A stretch of 64,000 bases of DNA from Shinella fusca (GTDB lineage: Bacteria; Pseudomonadota; Alphaproteobacteria; Rhizobiales; Rhizobiaceae): positions 175,462-239,461 of the forward strand of contig NZ_JACHIK010000006.1 in assembly GCF_014203155.1 (NCBI RefSeq). Direction: 5' to 3'. Position numbers and translations under genes: made by a program. Position 1 is the stretch's first letter. The number at the start of each line of letters is the position of its first letter. Below the pieces are notes generated by a model. It saw only the letters and a list, made by a program, of their open reading frames with translations. It did not search any database and was not told the DNA's origin. Shown here piece after piece: positions 28,449-37,435 of this stretch.

Positions 28449-29993
28449 ATGAGCGGCAGTAACGATGGCGACGTCATTCTCGAACTGAAGGCCATCACCA
28501 AGGCCTATTCCGGCATCGTCGCGCTGAAGAAGGCGGACCTGAAACTTCGCCGCGGCGCGGTGAACGTGCTTGTCGGCGAGAACGGCGCCGGCAAGTCGAC
28601 GATGATGCGCATCATCGCCGGCGTCGAGCGGCCGACGCTCGGCGAGATCTGGATGGACGGCGCGCGTATCCACCTCGACAGCCCCGCCGACGCGGTGCGC
28701 CACGGCATCGGCATCGTCTTCCAGGAACTGAACCTATTCGGCAATCTCTCCGTCGCCGAGAACATCTTCGCGACGCGCGAGATTACCCGCGGCATCCGCG
28801 GCATCGACCACAAGGCGCAGGTCGAGAAGGCCAACGAGTTTTTGAACCGCCTCGAAGCGGGCATTGCCGCCGATACGCTCGCCGAGGACCTGCCGATCGG
28901 CCAGCAGCAGCTCGTCGAGATCGCGCGCGCCGTCTCGCTCGACACGCGCATTCTCATCATGGACGAGCCGACATCTGCGTTGAGTGCGGCGGAAGTCGAC
29001 GTGCTCTTCCGCGTCATCGCCGACCTCAAGGCGCGGGGCGTTGCCATCGTCTATATCTCGCACCGGCTGGAAGAGCTGATGCGCATCGGCGACTACGTCA
29101 CCGTCCTGAAGGACGGCCAGATCACCGGCCACGCCATGGTCAAGGACATCGACACGCGCTGGATCGTGCGCTCGATGATCGGTTCCGACGCCAAGGATTT
29201 CGCCAAGGAGGTCGACCACGAGATGGGCGAAGAGGTCTTCCGCACCCAGGATATCTGCCTGCCGCGCGCGCAGGGCGGCTATGCGGTCGACCATGTCTCG
29301 CTCGGCGTGCGCAAGGGCGAGATTCTCGGCATCTACGGCCTGATGGGCGCGGGGCGCTCCGAGCTTTTCGAATGCATCATGGGCCGGCACGAGCATTCGA
29401 CCGGCAAGGTCTTCGTCGGCGGCGAGGCGCTGAAGGGCCGCGACACGACGAAACGCATCCGCGAGGGGCTGGCGCTGATCCCGGAGGATCGCCAGCGCGA
29501 AGGCCTCGTGCAGTCCATGTCGATTGCCGACAACCTTTCCATGGCGAGCCTCGGCCAGTTCCTCAGGGCCGGCTTCCATATCGACCTGAAACGCGAGAAG
29601 ACCGCGATCCTCGAGACGATCCGCAACCTCTCGATCAAGGCGAAGAACCCGGAACTGGACGTCACCTCCATGTCGGGCGGCAACCAGCAGAAGGTCGTCA
29701 TCGGCAAGGCGCTGATGACCGGGCCGAAGGTGCTTTTGATGGACGAGCCGAGCCGCGGCATCGACGTCGGCGCGAAGGCGGACGTCTTCCGCACCATGCG
29801 GCAACTGGCGGGCGAGGGGCTTGCCATCCTCTTCTCCACCTCCGACCTCGAAGAGGTCATGGCGCTTTCCGACCGCATCGCCGTGATGAGCAACGGGAAG
29901 CTGGTGACGGTGGTGGACCGCAAGGACGCCACCGAGGAGATGATCGTCTCGGCCTCCGCGGCAGGGCACAAAACCAAAAGGATGCATGCGTGA
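28449..29993 (+). CDS. D-apiose ABC importer ATPase (CUT2 type)
   Basis: This 514-residue tandem ATPase has first-domain Walker A GENGAGKST, DLPIGQQQLVEIARAV and LIMDEPTSALS. The second domain has degenerate P-loop YGLMGAGRSELFE, MSGGNQQKVVIGKALM and LLMDEPSRGIDVGAK. It is the counterpart of EryE at 16000-17541. It starts one base after the DUF2291 stop, and its own TGA shares one base with the permease ATG, indicating translational coupling across the importer. The apiose substrate is inferred from context. Confidence 0.85.
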   Translation: MSGSNDGDVILELKAITKAYSGIVALKKADLKLRRGAVNVLVGENGAGKSTMMRIIAGVERPTLGEIWMDGARIHLDSPADAVRHGIGIVFQELNLFGNLSVAENIFATREITRGIRGIDHKAQVEKANEFLNRLEAGIAADTLAEDLPIGQQQLVEIARAVSLDTRILIMDEPTSALSAAEVDVLFRVIADLKARGVAIVYISHRLEELMRIGDYVTVLKDGQITGHAMVKDIDTRWIVRSMIGSDAKDFAKEVDHEMGEEVFRTQDICLPRAQGGYAVDHVSLGVRKGEILGIYGLMGAGRSELFECIMGRHEHSTGKVFVGGEALKGRDTTKRIREGLALIPEDRQREGLVQSMSIADNLSMASLGQFLRAGFHIDLKREKTAILETIRNLSIKAKNPELDVTSMSGGNQQKVVIGKALMTGPKVLLMDEPSRGIDVGAKADVFRTMRQLAGEGLAILFSTSDLEEVMALSDRIAVMSNGKLVTVVDRKDATEEMIVSASAAGHKTKRMHA

Positions 29994-31057
29994 TGACGAC
30001 AGCAACGCAAACTGCCGCCGGCAACAGCCTGTCCACCGGGGCGGCCCTGCTCACGCTCATGAAGCTGAGGACCTTCATCGCGCTCTTCGCGGTGATCATC
30101 TTCTTCTCGATCTTCGCGCCGAATTTCCTGTCGACCGCGAACATGATCCTGATGTCGAAGCACGCGACGCAGAACGCCTTCCTCGCCATCGGCATGACCT
30201 TCGTCATCATCACCGGCGGCATCGACCTTTCGGTCGGCTCCATCGTTGGCCTTTGCGGCATGATCGCCGGCGGCCTCATCATGTACGGCGTCGCCCTGCC
30301 GTTCGGCTACACGGTCTATTTCAACGTTTTCGAGGTGGCGGTCATCGTTATGGCGGCGGGCATCGTCATCGGCGCGGTCAACGGCCTCCTCATCACCCGG
30401 CTCAACGTCGCGCCGTTCATCGCCACCCTCGGCACGCTCTATGTGGCGCGCGGCATGGCGCTGCTCTATTCCGACGGCCAGACCCTGCCGCACCTTACGG
30501 GGCGCGAAGACCTCGGCAACCAGGGCTTTTCCTATCTCGGCTCCGGCACGATCCTCGGGCTTCCCGTCTCGGTGTGGATCCTCATCGTCGTCGCGCTGGG
30601 CGCTGCCTATTTCGCCCGCTTCGTCCCGCTCGGCCGGCACATCTTCGCCGTCGGCGGCAATGAGCGCGCGTCCCGCATGTCCGGCATCCGCGTCAACCGC
30701 GTGAAGATGTTCGTCTACATGTTCTCCGGCTTCTGCGCGGCCATCGTCGGCCTCGTCATCTCCTCCGAGCTGATGGCCTCGCATCCGGCGACCGGCACGA
30801 ACCTAGAGCTCAACGCCATTGCGGCGGCCGTTCTCGGTGGTACATCCATGTCGGGCGGGCGCGGCACGATCGGCGGCACGATCATCGGCGCCTTCGTGAT
30901 CGGCATTCTTTCCGACGGGTTGGTGATGATGGGTGTCAGTTCCTTCTGGCAGATGGTGATCAAGGGCCTCGTGATCATCGTGGCGGTCGTGGTCGACCAG
31001 GCGCAGCGCCGCCTCCAGCAGCGCGTGACCCTGATGCAGATGGCAAAGGCTGGCTGA
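29993..31057 (+). CDS. D-apiose ABC importer permease (CUT2 type)
   Basis: This 354-residue BPD_transp_2 permease has about 8-10 membrane segments. Signatures are FVIITGGIDLSVGSIVGLCGMIAGG, NVAPFIATLGTLYVARGMALLYSDG and VGGNERASRMSGIRVNRVKMFVYM, with GGTSMSGGRGTIGGT near the C-terminus. ATG29993 overlaps the ATPase stop by one base. The reading frame stays open far upstream inside the ATPase gene, but this start matches the family N-terminus. It completes SBP-DUF2291-ATPase-permease. Confidence 0.86.
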   Translation: MTTATQTAAGNSLSTGAALLTLMKLRTFIALFAVIIFFSIFAPNFLSTANMILMSKHATQNAFLAIGMTFVIITGGIDLSVGSIVGLCGMIAGGLIMYGVALPFGYTVYFNVFEVAVIVMAAGIVIGAVNGLLITRLNVAPFIATLGTLYVARGMALLYSDGQTLPHLTGREDLGNQGFSYLGSGTILGLPVSVWILIVVALGAAYFARFVPLGRHIFAVGGNERASRMSGIRVNRVKMFVYMFSGFCAAIVGLVISSELMASHPATGTNLELNAIAAAVLGGTSMSGGRGTIGGTIIGAFVIGILSDGLVMMGVSSFWQMVIKGLVIIVAVVVDQAQRRLQQRVTLMQMAKAG

Positions 31058-31058
31058 G

Positions 31059-32093
31059 ATGGCGAGGTTCAGGGGCGCGCTGATCGGCTGCGGTTTCTTC
31101 GCCGTCAACCAGATGCACGGCTGGCAGGACCTTGCCGGCGTGGAGATCGTGGCGATCTGCGACCGCGATGCGGAGCGGCTTGCCATCGTCGGCGACCAGT
31201 TCTCCGTCGCGCGGCGCTATTCGTCGGCCGAGGAAATGTTCGCCGACGGCGGCTTCGATTTCGTCGACATCGCGACGACCGTGGGCAGTCACCGGGCATT
31301 GGTGGAGCTTGCCGCGAAGCACAGGGTTCCGGCGATCTGCCAGAAGCCGTTCGCGCCGACGCTGGCCGATGCCAAGGCCATGGTCGCCGCGGCCGAGGCG
31401 GCGGGCATTCCGCTGATGATCCACGAGAATTTCCGCTGGCAGACGCCGATCCTCGCGGTGAAGCAAGTGCTGGACAGCGGCGCCATCGGCACGCCCTTCT
31501 GGGGCCGCGTCTCCTTCCGCTCCGGCTTTGACGTCTTCTCCGGCCAGCCCTATCTCGCCAGGGGAAAGCGCTTCATCATCGAGGACCTTGGCATCCATTC
31601 GCTGGATATCGCCCGCTTCCTCTTCGGCGATGCCACAAGCATGACCGCGCGCACGCGCCGCATCAACCCGGATATCGCCGGCGAGGACGTGGCGACCATG
31701 CTGCTCGGCCACGAGAACGGCATCACCTCCATCGTCGATGTCAGCTATGCGACGAAGCTGCCGGAGGAACCCTTCCCGGAAACTTTTGTCGAGATCGACG
31801 GCGACAAGGGCACGTTGCGCCTCGGCAAGGATTACAGGCTCACCGTCCACGGCCCCGAGGGCACGGTGGAAAGCGTCGTCGCGCCGAACCTCCTGCTATG
31901 GGCCTCGCGGCCCTGGCACAATATCCAGGAGAGCGTGGCGCTCATCCAGAAGCACTGGATCGAGCGTCTGGCGGCGGGCCGCGAGCCGGACACGTCCGGC
32001 CGCGACAATCTCAAGACCTTCGCCCTCGTCGAGGCCGCCTATCTCAGCGCCGAGCGCGGCGGGACCGTCGCCCTTGCGGACCTCCTGGCATGA
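31059..32093 (+). CDS. apsD: D-apiose dehydrogenase (Gfo/Idh/MocA family)
   Basis: This 344-residue NAD(P)-dependent sugar oxidoreductase has the N-terminal nucleotide site FRGALIGCGFFAVNQMHGW. The EKP-type motif reads CQKPFA with catalytic Lys K96. NFRWQTPI follows, and the D...H pair lies in IIEDLGIHSLDIARF. It would oxidise D-apiose (furanose) to apionolactone for the adjacent lactonase. EKP has become QKP, a common change in the superfamily. It starts one base after the permease stop and overlaps the lactonase by ATGA. The apiose assignment depends on gene neighbourhood rather than residues unique to this enzyme. Confidence 0.8.
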   Translation: MARFRGALIGCGFFAVNQMHGWQDLAGVEIVAICDRDAERLAIVGDQFSVARRYSSAEEMFADGGFDFVDIATTVGSHRALVELAAKHRVPAICQKPFAPTLADAKAMVAAAEAAGIPLMIHENFRWQTPILAVKQVLDSGAIGTPFWGRVSFRSGFDVFSGQPYLARGKRFIIEDLGIHSLDIARFLFGDATSMTARTRRINPDIAGEDVATMLLGHENGITSIVDVSYATKLPEEPFPETFVEIDGDKGTLRLGKDYRLTVHGPEGTVESVVAPNLLLWASRPWHNIQESVALIQKHWIERLAAGREPDTSGRDNLKTFALVEAAYLSAERGGTVALADLLA

Positions 32094-33907
32094 GTGCGGA
32101 CCTCGTCAGGCTCTACGGGACGAGCGAGCGCGAGCCGGAAAGCCGCATTCTCGTCGCCGGCGACCTGAGCGTGGCCTTGCAGGACGGCAACCTTCGCACC
32201 CTGCGGTTTCGCGGCCACGAGGTGCTGCGCGCCGTCGCCTTCCTCGTGCGGGACAAGGATTGGGGCACCTGCGCGGCCAGGATCACCGATCTTTCCGTGG
32301 AAGAGGCAGGCGATGGCTTCTCCGTCGCCTACAAGGCCCGCTTCACCGCGCCTTCCGGCGCCAACCTCGATTGCACTGTGGCGATCTCCGGTACGGCCAA
32401 GGCCGTGACCTTCGCTGCCGATTGCGTCAGCGACGCCGATTTCGAGACGGCCCGCGCGGGCTTTGCCGTGCTGCATCCCATCGTCGGCGTGGCGGGCGAG
32501 CCCGTCGAGGTCCGGCACAGCGACGGCAGCGTCGAGCGGTCGTGCTGGCCGGATCAAATCGAGCCGTGGCAGCCCTTCAAGGACATTTCCGCCATCACGC
32601 ACAATGTCGCGCCCGGCATTTCGGCGATGACGGCGTTCGGCGGCGACATCTTCGAGATGGAGGACCAGCGCAACTGGACCGACGGGTCCTACAAGACCTA
32701 TGTGCGGCCGCTGGCGCTGCCCTGGCCCTATCGCGTGGCGAAGGGCGAGCCCTTCCGCCAGTCCGTCACCGTCACGATTGCGGCGGAAGGCGATGCCGCG
32801 CCCGCTGCCGGCGCGTCCGGCGCCGTCATTTTGCAACTCACACCGACGAGCCGTCGCTTTCCCGAGATCGGCGTCGGCCTCAGGCCGGATTGCCTCGCGC
32901 AGGAATTGTCCGCGCTCGACATGCTGGAAACCATCGGTGCCCGGCACCTGATCGCCCATTTCGACCCCGATGCGGGCCATGGCCTTGCCGCCTTGCAGGG
33001 CTATGCGCAGGTTGCGGAAAGATCCGGCCTCAAGGTGACGCTGGAGCTGGCGGTGCCCTGCAAGCGCCCGCTGGGTGAGGAGATGGCCGGGTTCGCCGCG
33101 CTGGCGCGCGCGGCCGGCCTTCACCTCGACACGCTGTTCGTCTGCCCGTCCGTCGACCGCCAGTCGACGCCGCCGGGCAGCGCGTGGCCGGATTGCCCGC
33201 CGCTGGAAGATGTCTATGCCGCGGCGCGCGCCGCCTTTCCGGGCGTGCGGCTCGGCGGCGGCATGATGAGCTATTTCACCGAACTCAACCGCAAGCGCGT
33301 GCCGGGAGAACTGGTCGACTATGTCAGCCATTGCACGAACCCCATCGTGCATGCGGCCGACGATCTTTCCGTCATGCAGACCTTCGAGGCGCTGCGCTTC
33401 GTCGTGAGTTCGGCCCGCGCCATCTATAGCGAGAAGCCCTATCGCATCGGCCCTTCGACCATCGCCATGCGGCAGAACCCCTATGGCAGCGCGACGAAGG
33501 ACAATCCGTCCGGTGCGCGCATCCCCATGGCCAATGTCGATCCGCGGCATAACGGCCAGTTCGGCGCGGCCTGGACGCTGGCCTATGCTGCGACGGTCGC
33601 TTCCGCCGGGCTGGAGGTGCTGACGCTCTCGACGCTCGCCGGCCCGTTCGGGCTGGTTGCCGGGACGGGCGAAGCGACGGCGGAGGGCAATATGCGGCCG
33701 CTTGGGCATGTGCTTGCGCGCCTCGGCGCACTGGCGGGCGAACCGGTGCTCTCGGTGGAGACGTCGCGGCCGGATGCGGTGCTGGGCCTTGCCTCGCCGG
33801 AGCGTCTGCTCTTGGCGAACATCACGCCGGAGTCGCAGGCCGTGGCCCTCCCGGCGGGCAAAGAGACTACCCTGCCGCCCTATGGCTGGGTCGAAATCGC
33901 GCTCTAA
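32090..33907 (+). CDS. apnL: D-apionate lactonase ApnL
   Basis: This 605-residue cytoplasmic protein shows no signal peptide or membrane segment. The N-terminal approximately 240 residues look beta-rich (VALQDGNLRTLRFRGHEVLRAVAFLVRDKDWGTC). A probable TIM-barrel section follows (FPEIGVGLRPDCLAQELSALDMLETIGARHLIAHFDPD), then VRLGGGMMSYFTELNRKR and YVSHCTNPIVHAADDLSVMQT, and a short beta C-terminus. ApnL hydrolyses apionolactone to D-apionate, linking ApsD to ApnO. It overlaps apsD by ATGA. The stop is 4 bp from the end of the convergent GntR gene. The name rests on size, architecture and its exact place in the pathway. Confidence 0.8.
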   Translation: MSADLVRLYGTSEREPESRILVAGDLSVALQDGNLRTLRFRGHEVLRAVAFLVRDKDWGTCAARITDLSVEEAGDGFSVAYKARFTAPSGANLDCTVAISGTAKAVTFAADCVSDADFETARAGFAVLHPIVGVAGEPVEVRHSDGSVERSCWPDQIEPWQPFKDISAITHNVAPGISAMTAFGGDIFEMEDQRNWTDGSYKTYVRPLALPWPYRVAKGEPFRQSVTVTIAAEGDAAPAAGASGAVILQLTPTSRRFPEIGVGLRPDCLAQELSALDMLETIGARHLIAHFDPDAGHGLAALQGYAQVAERSGLKVTLELAVPCKRPLGEEMAGFAALARAAGLHLDTLFVCPSVDRQSTPPGSAWPDCPPLEDVYAAARAAFPGVRLGGGMMSYFTELNRKRVPGELVDYVSHCTNPIVHAADDLSVMQTFEALRFVVSSARAIYSEKPYRIGPSTIAMRQNPYGSATKDNPSGARIPMANVDPRHNGQFGAAWTLAYAATVASAGLEVLTLSTLAGPFGLVAGTGEATAEGNMRPLGHVLARLGALAGEPVLSVETSRPDAVLGLASPERLLLANITPESQAVALPAGKETTLPPYGWVEIAL

Positions 33908-33911
33908 AGCC

Positions 33912-34628
33912 TTAACTCTGTCCCTTGAGGGCATAGAGCGCGCGGGAGCGTTCGAGGTGCTTGATCATCGCCTTTTCGGCCAGGTCCGCATTGCCCTTTT
34001 CAAGGGCGCGGATGATCTCCTCGTGCTCGGCGAGGGTGACGTTCTCGCGGCCCGTCCAGATGAGCATTTCGGTGTGGTAGGATTTCAGCCAGCCGAGCAT
34101 CGCGCCGCTGACGGCCGCGAAGATCGGATTGCCGGAAATGGCGGCGATGGACTGGTGGAACTCCATGTCGGCGTCGATGAAGGCATCCGCATCGCCGAGG
34201 CTCTGCCTCTGCTTGTCGAGGAGAGCCTTGAGGTTCGCGATATCCTCGGGCGTCGCCTTGCCCGCCGCCTCACGGATCATGCCGCGTTCGAAGAAGATGC
34301 GCGCGCTCTTCAGGTGCTCCAGCGTGTCGGAGGAGCCGGAGAGCATCAGCTTGGCCGGCAGGTCGACCTGCCGGATGATCGTCTCGGCGGTGATGCGCAG
34401 CACCTTGGCGCGCTCGCCCTGCGAGATCTCGACGAGGCCCTTGCCGGCGAGCGCCTGCATGGCCTCGCGGATCGCCGGGCGGCCGACGCCGTAGCGCTCC
34501 ATCAACTCGCGCTCGGAGGGCATGTCGTCGCCGGCCTTCAGTTCGCCGGTCTCGATCATGTGCTTCAGCCGGGCGAAGACTTCGTCGGAGAGTTTCTTGC
34601 GGACGATCGGTTCGGAAGCGACGTTCAT
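33912..34628 (-). CDS. GntR/FadR-family (FCD) regulator of apiose genes
   Basis: This 238-residue GntR regulator has its winged helix at residues about 10-80 (SDEVFARLKHMIETGEL, MPSERELMERYGVGRPAIREAMQALAGKGLVEIS). An all-helical FCD ligand-binding domain follows, with the metal/ligand segments DADMEFHQSIAAISGN and EHEEIIRALEKGNADLAEKAMIKHLE. It lies between the two apiose transcription units and divergent to the RuBisCO-like gene. The 10-mer shared by the apnO and RuBisCO-like promoters is a plausible operator. Its ligand is presumably a pathway intermediate. Confidence 0.87.
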   Translation of the reverse strand: MNVASEPIVRKKLSDEVFARLKHMIETGELKAGDDMPSERELMERYGVGRPAIREAMQALAGKGLVEISQGERAKVLRITAETIIRQVDLPAKLMLSGSSDTLEHLKSARIFFERGMIREAAGKATPEDIANLKALLDKQRQSLGDADAFIDADMEFHQSIAAISGNPIFAAVSGAMLGWLKSYHTEMLIWTGRENVTLAEHEEIIRALEKGNADLAEKAMIKHLERSRALYALKGQS

Positions 34629-34700
34629 GGTTCACCTGATTTCGTCGGATTTGAATATGCAGCAATAGGCCTCGCCGCAACAACTTTCACCGCAATCGGC

Positions 34701-34733
34701 TTGCAATAACATAAATACTCATTATACCAGTTG
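34701..34733 (+). promoter_or_regulatory. Promoter region and GntR-type site ahead of the RuBisCO-like gene
   Basis: An AT-rich patch holds TTGCAA (34701-34706) and TTATAC (34722-34727), 15 bases apart, a weak promoter match. Overlapping the -10 is ATACCAGTTG (34724-34733), identical to the 10-mer in the apnO promoter, and the preceding bases also agree (TTAT versus TCAT). Confidence 0.55.
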
Positions 34734-34778
34734 TCCTGTTTTAACAAGCGGCAAGACCCGGCTGCGGGAGGAGAAAAC

Positions 34779-36035
34779 GTGATCCGTCTGACCTATCGGA
34801 TAGAGACGCCCGGTTCGGTGGAGGCCATGGCGAAGAAGATCGCCAGCGACCAGTCGACCGGCACCTTCGTCGCGCTGCCGGGCGAGACGGAAGAGCTGAA
34901 GGCGCGCGTCGCCGCGCGCGTCGCCGCCATCCGCCCGTTGCCGCCGGGGAGCCATGCATCCTTTCCGGACGAGGCGGGCGGCGCCACGCGGTTCAACCGC
35001 GCGGATGTCGATATCGATTTCCCGATGGATGCCGTCGGCACCGACCTTTCCGCGCTGATGACCATCGCCATCGGCGGCGTCTTCTCCATCAAGGGGCTGA
35101 CGGGCATCCGCATCGTCGACATGAAGCTGCCGCAGGAATTTTCCGCCGCCCATCCCGGCCCGCAGTTCGGCGTTGCGGGCAGCTTCGCGCTGACGGGTGT
35201 GAAGGGCCGGCCGATCATCGGCAGCATCGTCAAGCCCGCGCTCGGCCTTCGCCCGCACGAGACGGCGGAGATGGTCGGCGAGCTGATCGAGGCGGGCGTC
35301 GATTTCATCAAGGACGACGAGAAGCTGATGAGCCCGGCCTATTCGCCGCTCAAGGACCGGGTGGCGGCGATCATGCCGAAGATCCGCGACCGCGAGCAGA
35401 AGACCGGCAAGAAGGTGATGTATGCCTTCGGCATCAGCCATGCCGATCCGGACGAGATGATGCGCAACCACGACACGGTGCTGGAGGCGGGCGGCAATTG
35501 CGCCGTCGTCAACATCGCCTCCGTCGGCTTCGGCGGCCTCGCCTTCCTGCGCAAGCGCTCCGGCCTCGTGCTGCACGCGCACCGCAACGGCTGGGACCTC
35601 CTCACGCGCCATGCCGGGCTCGGCTTCGAGTTCTCCGTCTGGCAGCAGTTCTGGCGGCTGCTCGGCGTCGACCAGTTCCAGATCAACGGCATCCGTGTGA
35701 AATACTGGGAGCCGGACGAGAGCTTCGTGCGCTCCTACAAGGCCGTCACGACGCCGCTGTTTTCGGGCGGGGACGTGGCGCTGCCGGTCGTCTGCTCCGG
35801 CCAGTGGGGCGGGCAGGCACCCGATACCATCGCCGCGACGGGCGGATCGATGGACCTTCTCTACCTGTGCGGCGGCGGCATCGTCAGCCATCCGGGCGGG
35901 CCGGGGGCGGGGGTGAAGGCGGTCAGGCAGGCCTGGGAGGCGGCGTCCGCCGGTGTGCCGCTCGGAACCTATGCGAAGGATCACCCGGAACTGGCGCAGT
36001 CGCTCGCAAAATTCGCCGACGGCAAGGGAGCCTGA
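34779..36035 (+). CDS. oiaX: RuBisCO-like protein: 3-oxo-isoapionate-4-phosphate decarboxylase (OiaX) or transcarboxylase/hydrolase (OiaT)
   Basis: This 418-residue form IV RuBisCO-like protein retains the metal-binding signature VDFIKDDEK, with K178 (the carbamylated-Lys position) and D180/E181. SIVKPALGL keeps one of the two active-site lysines of the KPKLGL motif. GGNCAVVNIASVGFGG, LHAHRNGWD and VCSGQWGGQ follow. In D-apiose pathways such proteins decarboxylate 3-oxo-isoapionate 4-phosphate to L-erythrulose 1-phosphate (OiaX) or cleave it to 3-phosphoglycerate and glycolate (OiaT). OiaX is preferred because EryC/H/I lie nearby, but sequence inspection does not settle it. The start GTG34779 follows GGGAGGAGAAAA. 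It is not a CO2-fixing RuBisCO. Confidence 0.75.
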   Translation: MIRLTYRIETPGSVEAMAKKIASDQSTGTFVALPGETEELKARVAARVAAIRPLPPGSHASFPDEAGGATRFNRADVDIDFPMDAVGTDLSALMTIAIGGVFSIKGLTGIRIVDMKLPQEFSAAHPGPQFGVAGSFALTGVKGRPIIGSIVKPALGLRPHETAEMVGELIEAGVDFIKDDEKLMSPAYSPLKDRVAAIMPKIRDREQKTGKKVMYAFGISHADPDEMMRNHDTVLEAGGNCAVVNIASVGFGGLAFLRKRSGLVLHAHRNGWDLLTRHAGLGFEFSVWQQFWRLLGVDQFQINGIRVKYWEPDESFVRSYKAVTTPLFSGGDVALPVVCSGQWGGQAPDTIAATGGSMDLLYLCGGGIVSHPGGPGAGVKAVRQAWEAASAGVPLGTYAKDHPELAQSLAKFADGKGA

Positions 36036-36038
36036 ACC

Positions 36039-37340
36039 ATGGCGCGGCCGCTGATCAGCTATTACGGCGACGATTTCACCGGCTCGACCGACGTGATGGA
36101 AGCGCTCGCCTCCAACGGCGTGGAAACGGTGCTCTTCCTGAAGGTGCCGGATGCGGACCTCCTGTCGCGCTTTTCCGGCGCGCGCGCCTTCGGCCTTGCC
36201 GGCACCAGCCGCAGCGAGACGCCGGGCTGGATGGACGTCCATCTTCGCGAGGCCTTCGGCTGGCTGAAGACGCTGGATGCGGAGCTCTGCCACTACAAGG
36301 TTTGCTCGACCTTCGATTCGGCCCCGCATGTCGGCAATATCGGCCGGGCCATCGAGATCGGCCGGCAGGTCTTCGGGGAAGCGACCGTGCCGCTCATCGT
36401 CGGCGCGCCGCAGATCCGCCGTTATACCGCCTTCGGCGAGCTCTTCGCCGCCTATCAGGGCCGCAACTACCGCATCGACCGGCATCCGGTCATGTCGCGC
36501 CATCCGGTCACGCCGATGGACGAGGCCAACCTGCTGCTGCATCTTGCGCGCCAGACCTCGCTGACCTCGGCACTGATGGACGTCGTCGCGCTCTCCGGCA
36601 AGGCGGAGCCGGAAGCGGCCGACATCCTGCTTCTCGACGTGCTCGACGCGGCGACGCAGGCGGCGGCCGGCAGGCTGGTATGGGAGACGCTTCGTGCGGA
36701 AGGCCGGTTCGTCTGCGGCTCCTCCGGCGTGGAATATGCCCTCATCTCCGCATGGCGGCAGGCGGGGCTGATCGGCGGGAAGCCGGCCTTTCCGGCTGCC
36801 GGGCCTGTCGACCGCATCGCCGTCGTCTCCGGGAGCGTCTCGCCCACCACCGAGCGCCAGATCCGCCACGCCCTTGCCAACGGCTTCGACGGCATTCCGG
36901 TCGATCCGCTCGCCCTCACCGGCGAGGGAGCGGAGGGGGCCATCGACAAGGCCGTCGAAGCGGGGCTGCGCGTCCTCGAAAGCGGGCGCAGCGTCGTGCT
37001 CTATACCGCGCTCGGCCCCGCGGCCGACCGGGGCGGCGAACTCGATGCGGCTTCCGGCGCGCGCCACCGGCTCGGCCGGGCGCTCGGGCGCATCCAGGCG
37101 GAACTCGTCGCGCGCGCCGGCCTTTCCCGCGCCGTCGTCGCCGGCGGGGATACGTCCAGCCATGCGCTCGGCGAAATGGATATCTCCGCCCTCACCCTGA
37201 AGATGCCGCTGCCCCAGACCCCCGGTTCGCCGCTCTGCATTGCCCATGGCGGGGCTGCCGACGGGCTGGAAATCGCCCTCAAGGGCGGCCAGGTCGGGGG
37301 CGACGATTACTTTTCCATGATCCGCGCCGGTTCCGCCTGA
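36039..37340 (+). CDS. oiaK: 3-oxo-isoapionate kinase OiaK (four-carbon acid sugar kinase, DUF1537)
   Basis: This 433-residue member of the OtnK/DtnK/OiaK family has the N-terminal sugar-acid domain SYYGDDFTGSTDVMEAL and the middle segment VCSTFDSAPHVGNIGRAIEIG. The C-terminal nucleotide-binding domain ends in VVAGGDTSSHALGEM. It uses ATP to make 3-oxo-isoapionate 4-phosphate, the substrate of the RuBisCO-like protein encoded 3 nt upstream. The pairing of DUF1537 with a RuBisCO-like gene is characteristic of acid-sugar pathways. Together with apnO, apnL and apsD it supports apiose rather than threonate or erythronate. Confidence 0.85.
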   Translation: MARPLISYYGDDFTGSTDVMEALASNGVETVLFLKVPDADLLSRFSGARAFGLAGTSRSETPGWMDVHLREAFGWLKTLDAELCHYKVCSTFDSAPHVGNIGRAIEIGRQVFGEATVPLIVGAPQIRRYTAFGELFAAYQGRNYRIDRHPVMSRHPVTPMDEANLLLHLARQTSLTSALMDVVALSGKAEPEAADILLLDVLDAATQAAAGRLVWETLRAEGRFVCGSSGVEYALISAWRQAGLIGGKPAFPAAGPVDRIAVVSGSVSPTTERQIRHALANGFDGIPVDPLALTGEGAEGAIDKAVEAGLRVLESGRSVVLYTALGPAADRGGELDAASGARHRLGRALGRIQAELVARAGLSRAVVAGGDTSSHALGEMDISALTLKMPLPQTPGSPLCIAHGGAADGLEIALKGGQVGGDDYFSMIRAGSA

Positions 37341-37435
37341 CCCACGGCGGAACCAAAACCGCATTCCGCGAATTCCCGCGCAGGGCGATCAGTCTTTCGG
37401 GACCCGGCGCCGAGAGTGCAACCGGAGGGTTTTCG

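Noticed and set aside
34779..36035. True CO2-fixing RuBisCO large subunit
   Set aside because: Only part of the RuBisCO active-site set is present (one lysine of KPKLGL is Ala), there is no small subunit or phosphoribulokinase nearby, and acid-sugar pathway genes surround it; a RuBisCO-like protein is the right call.
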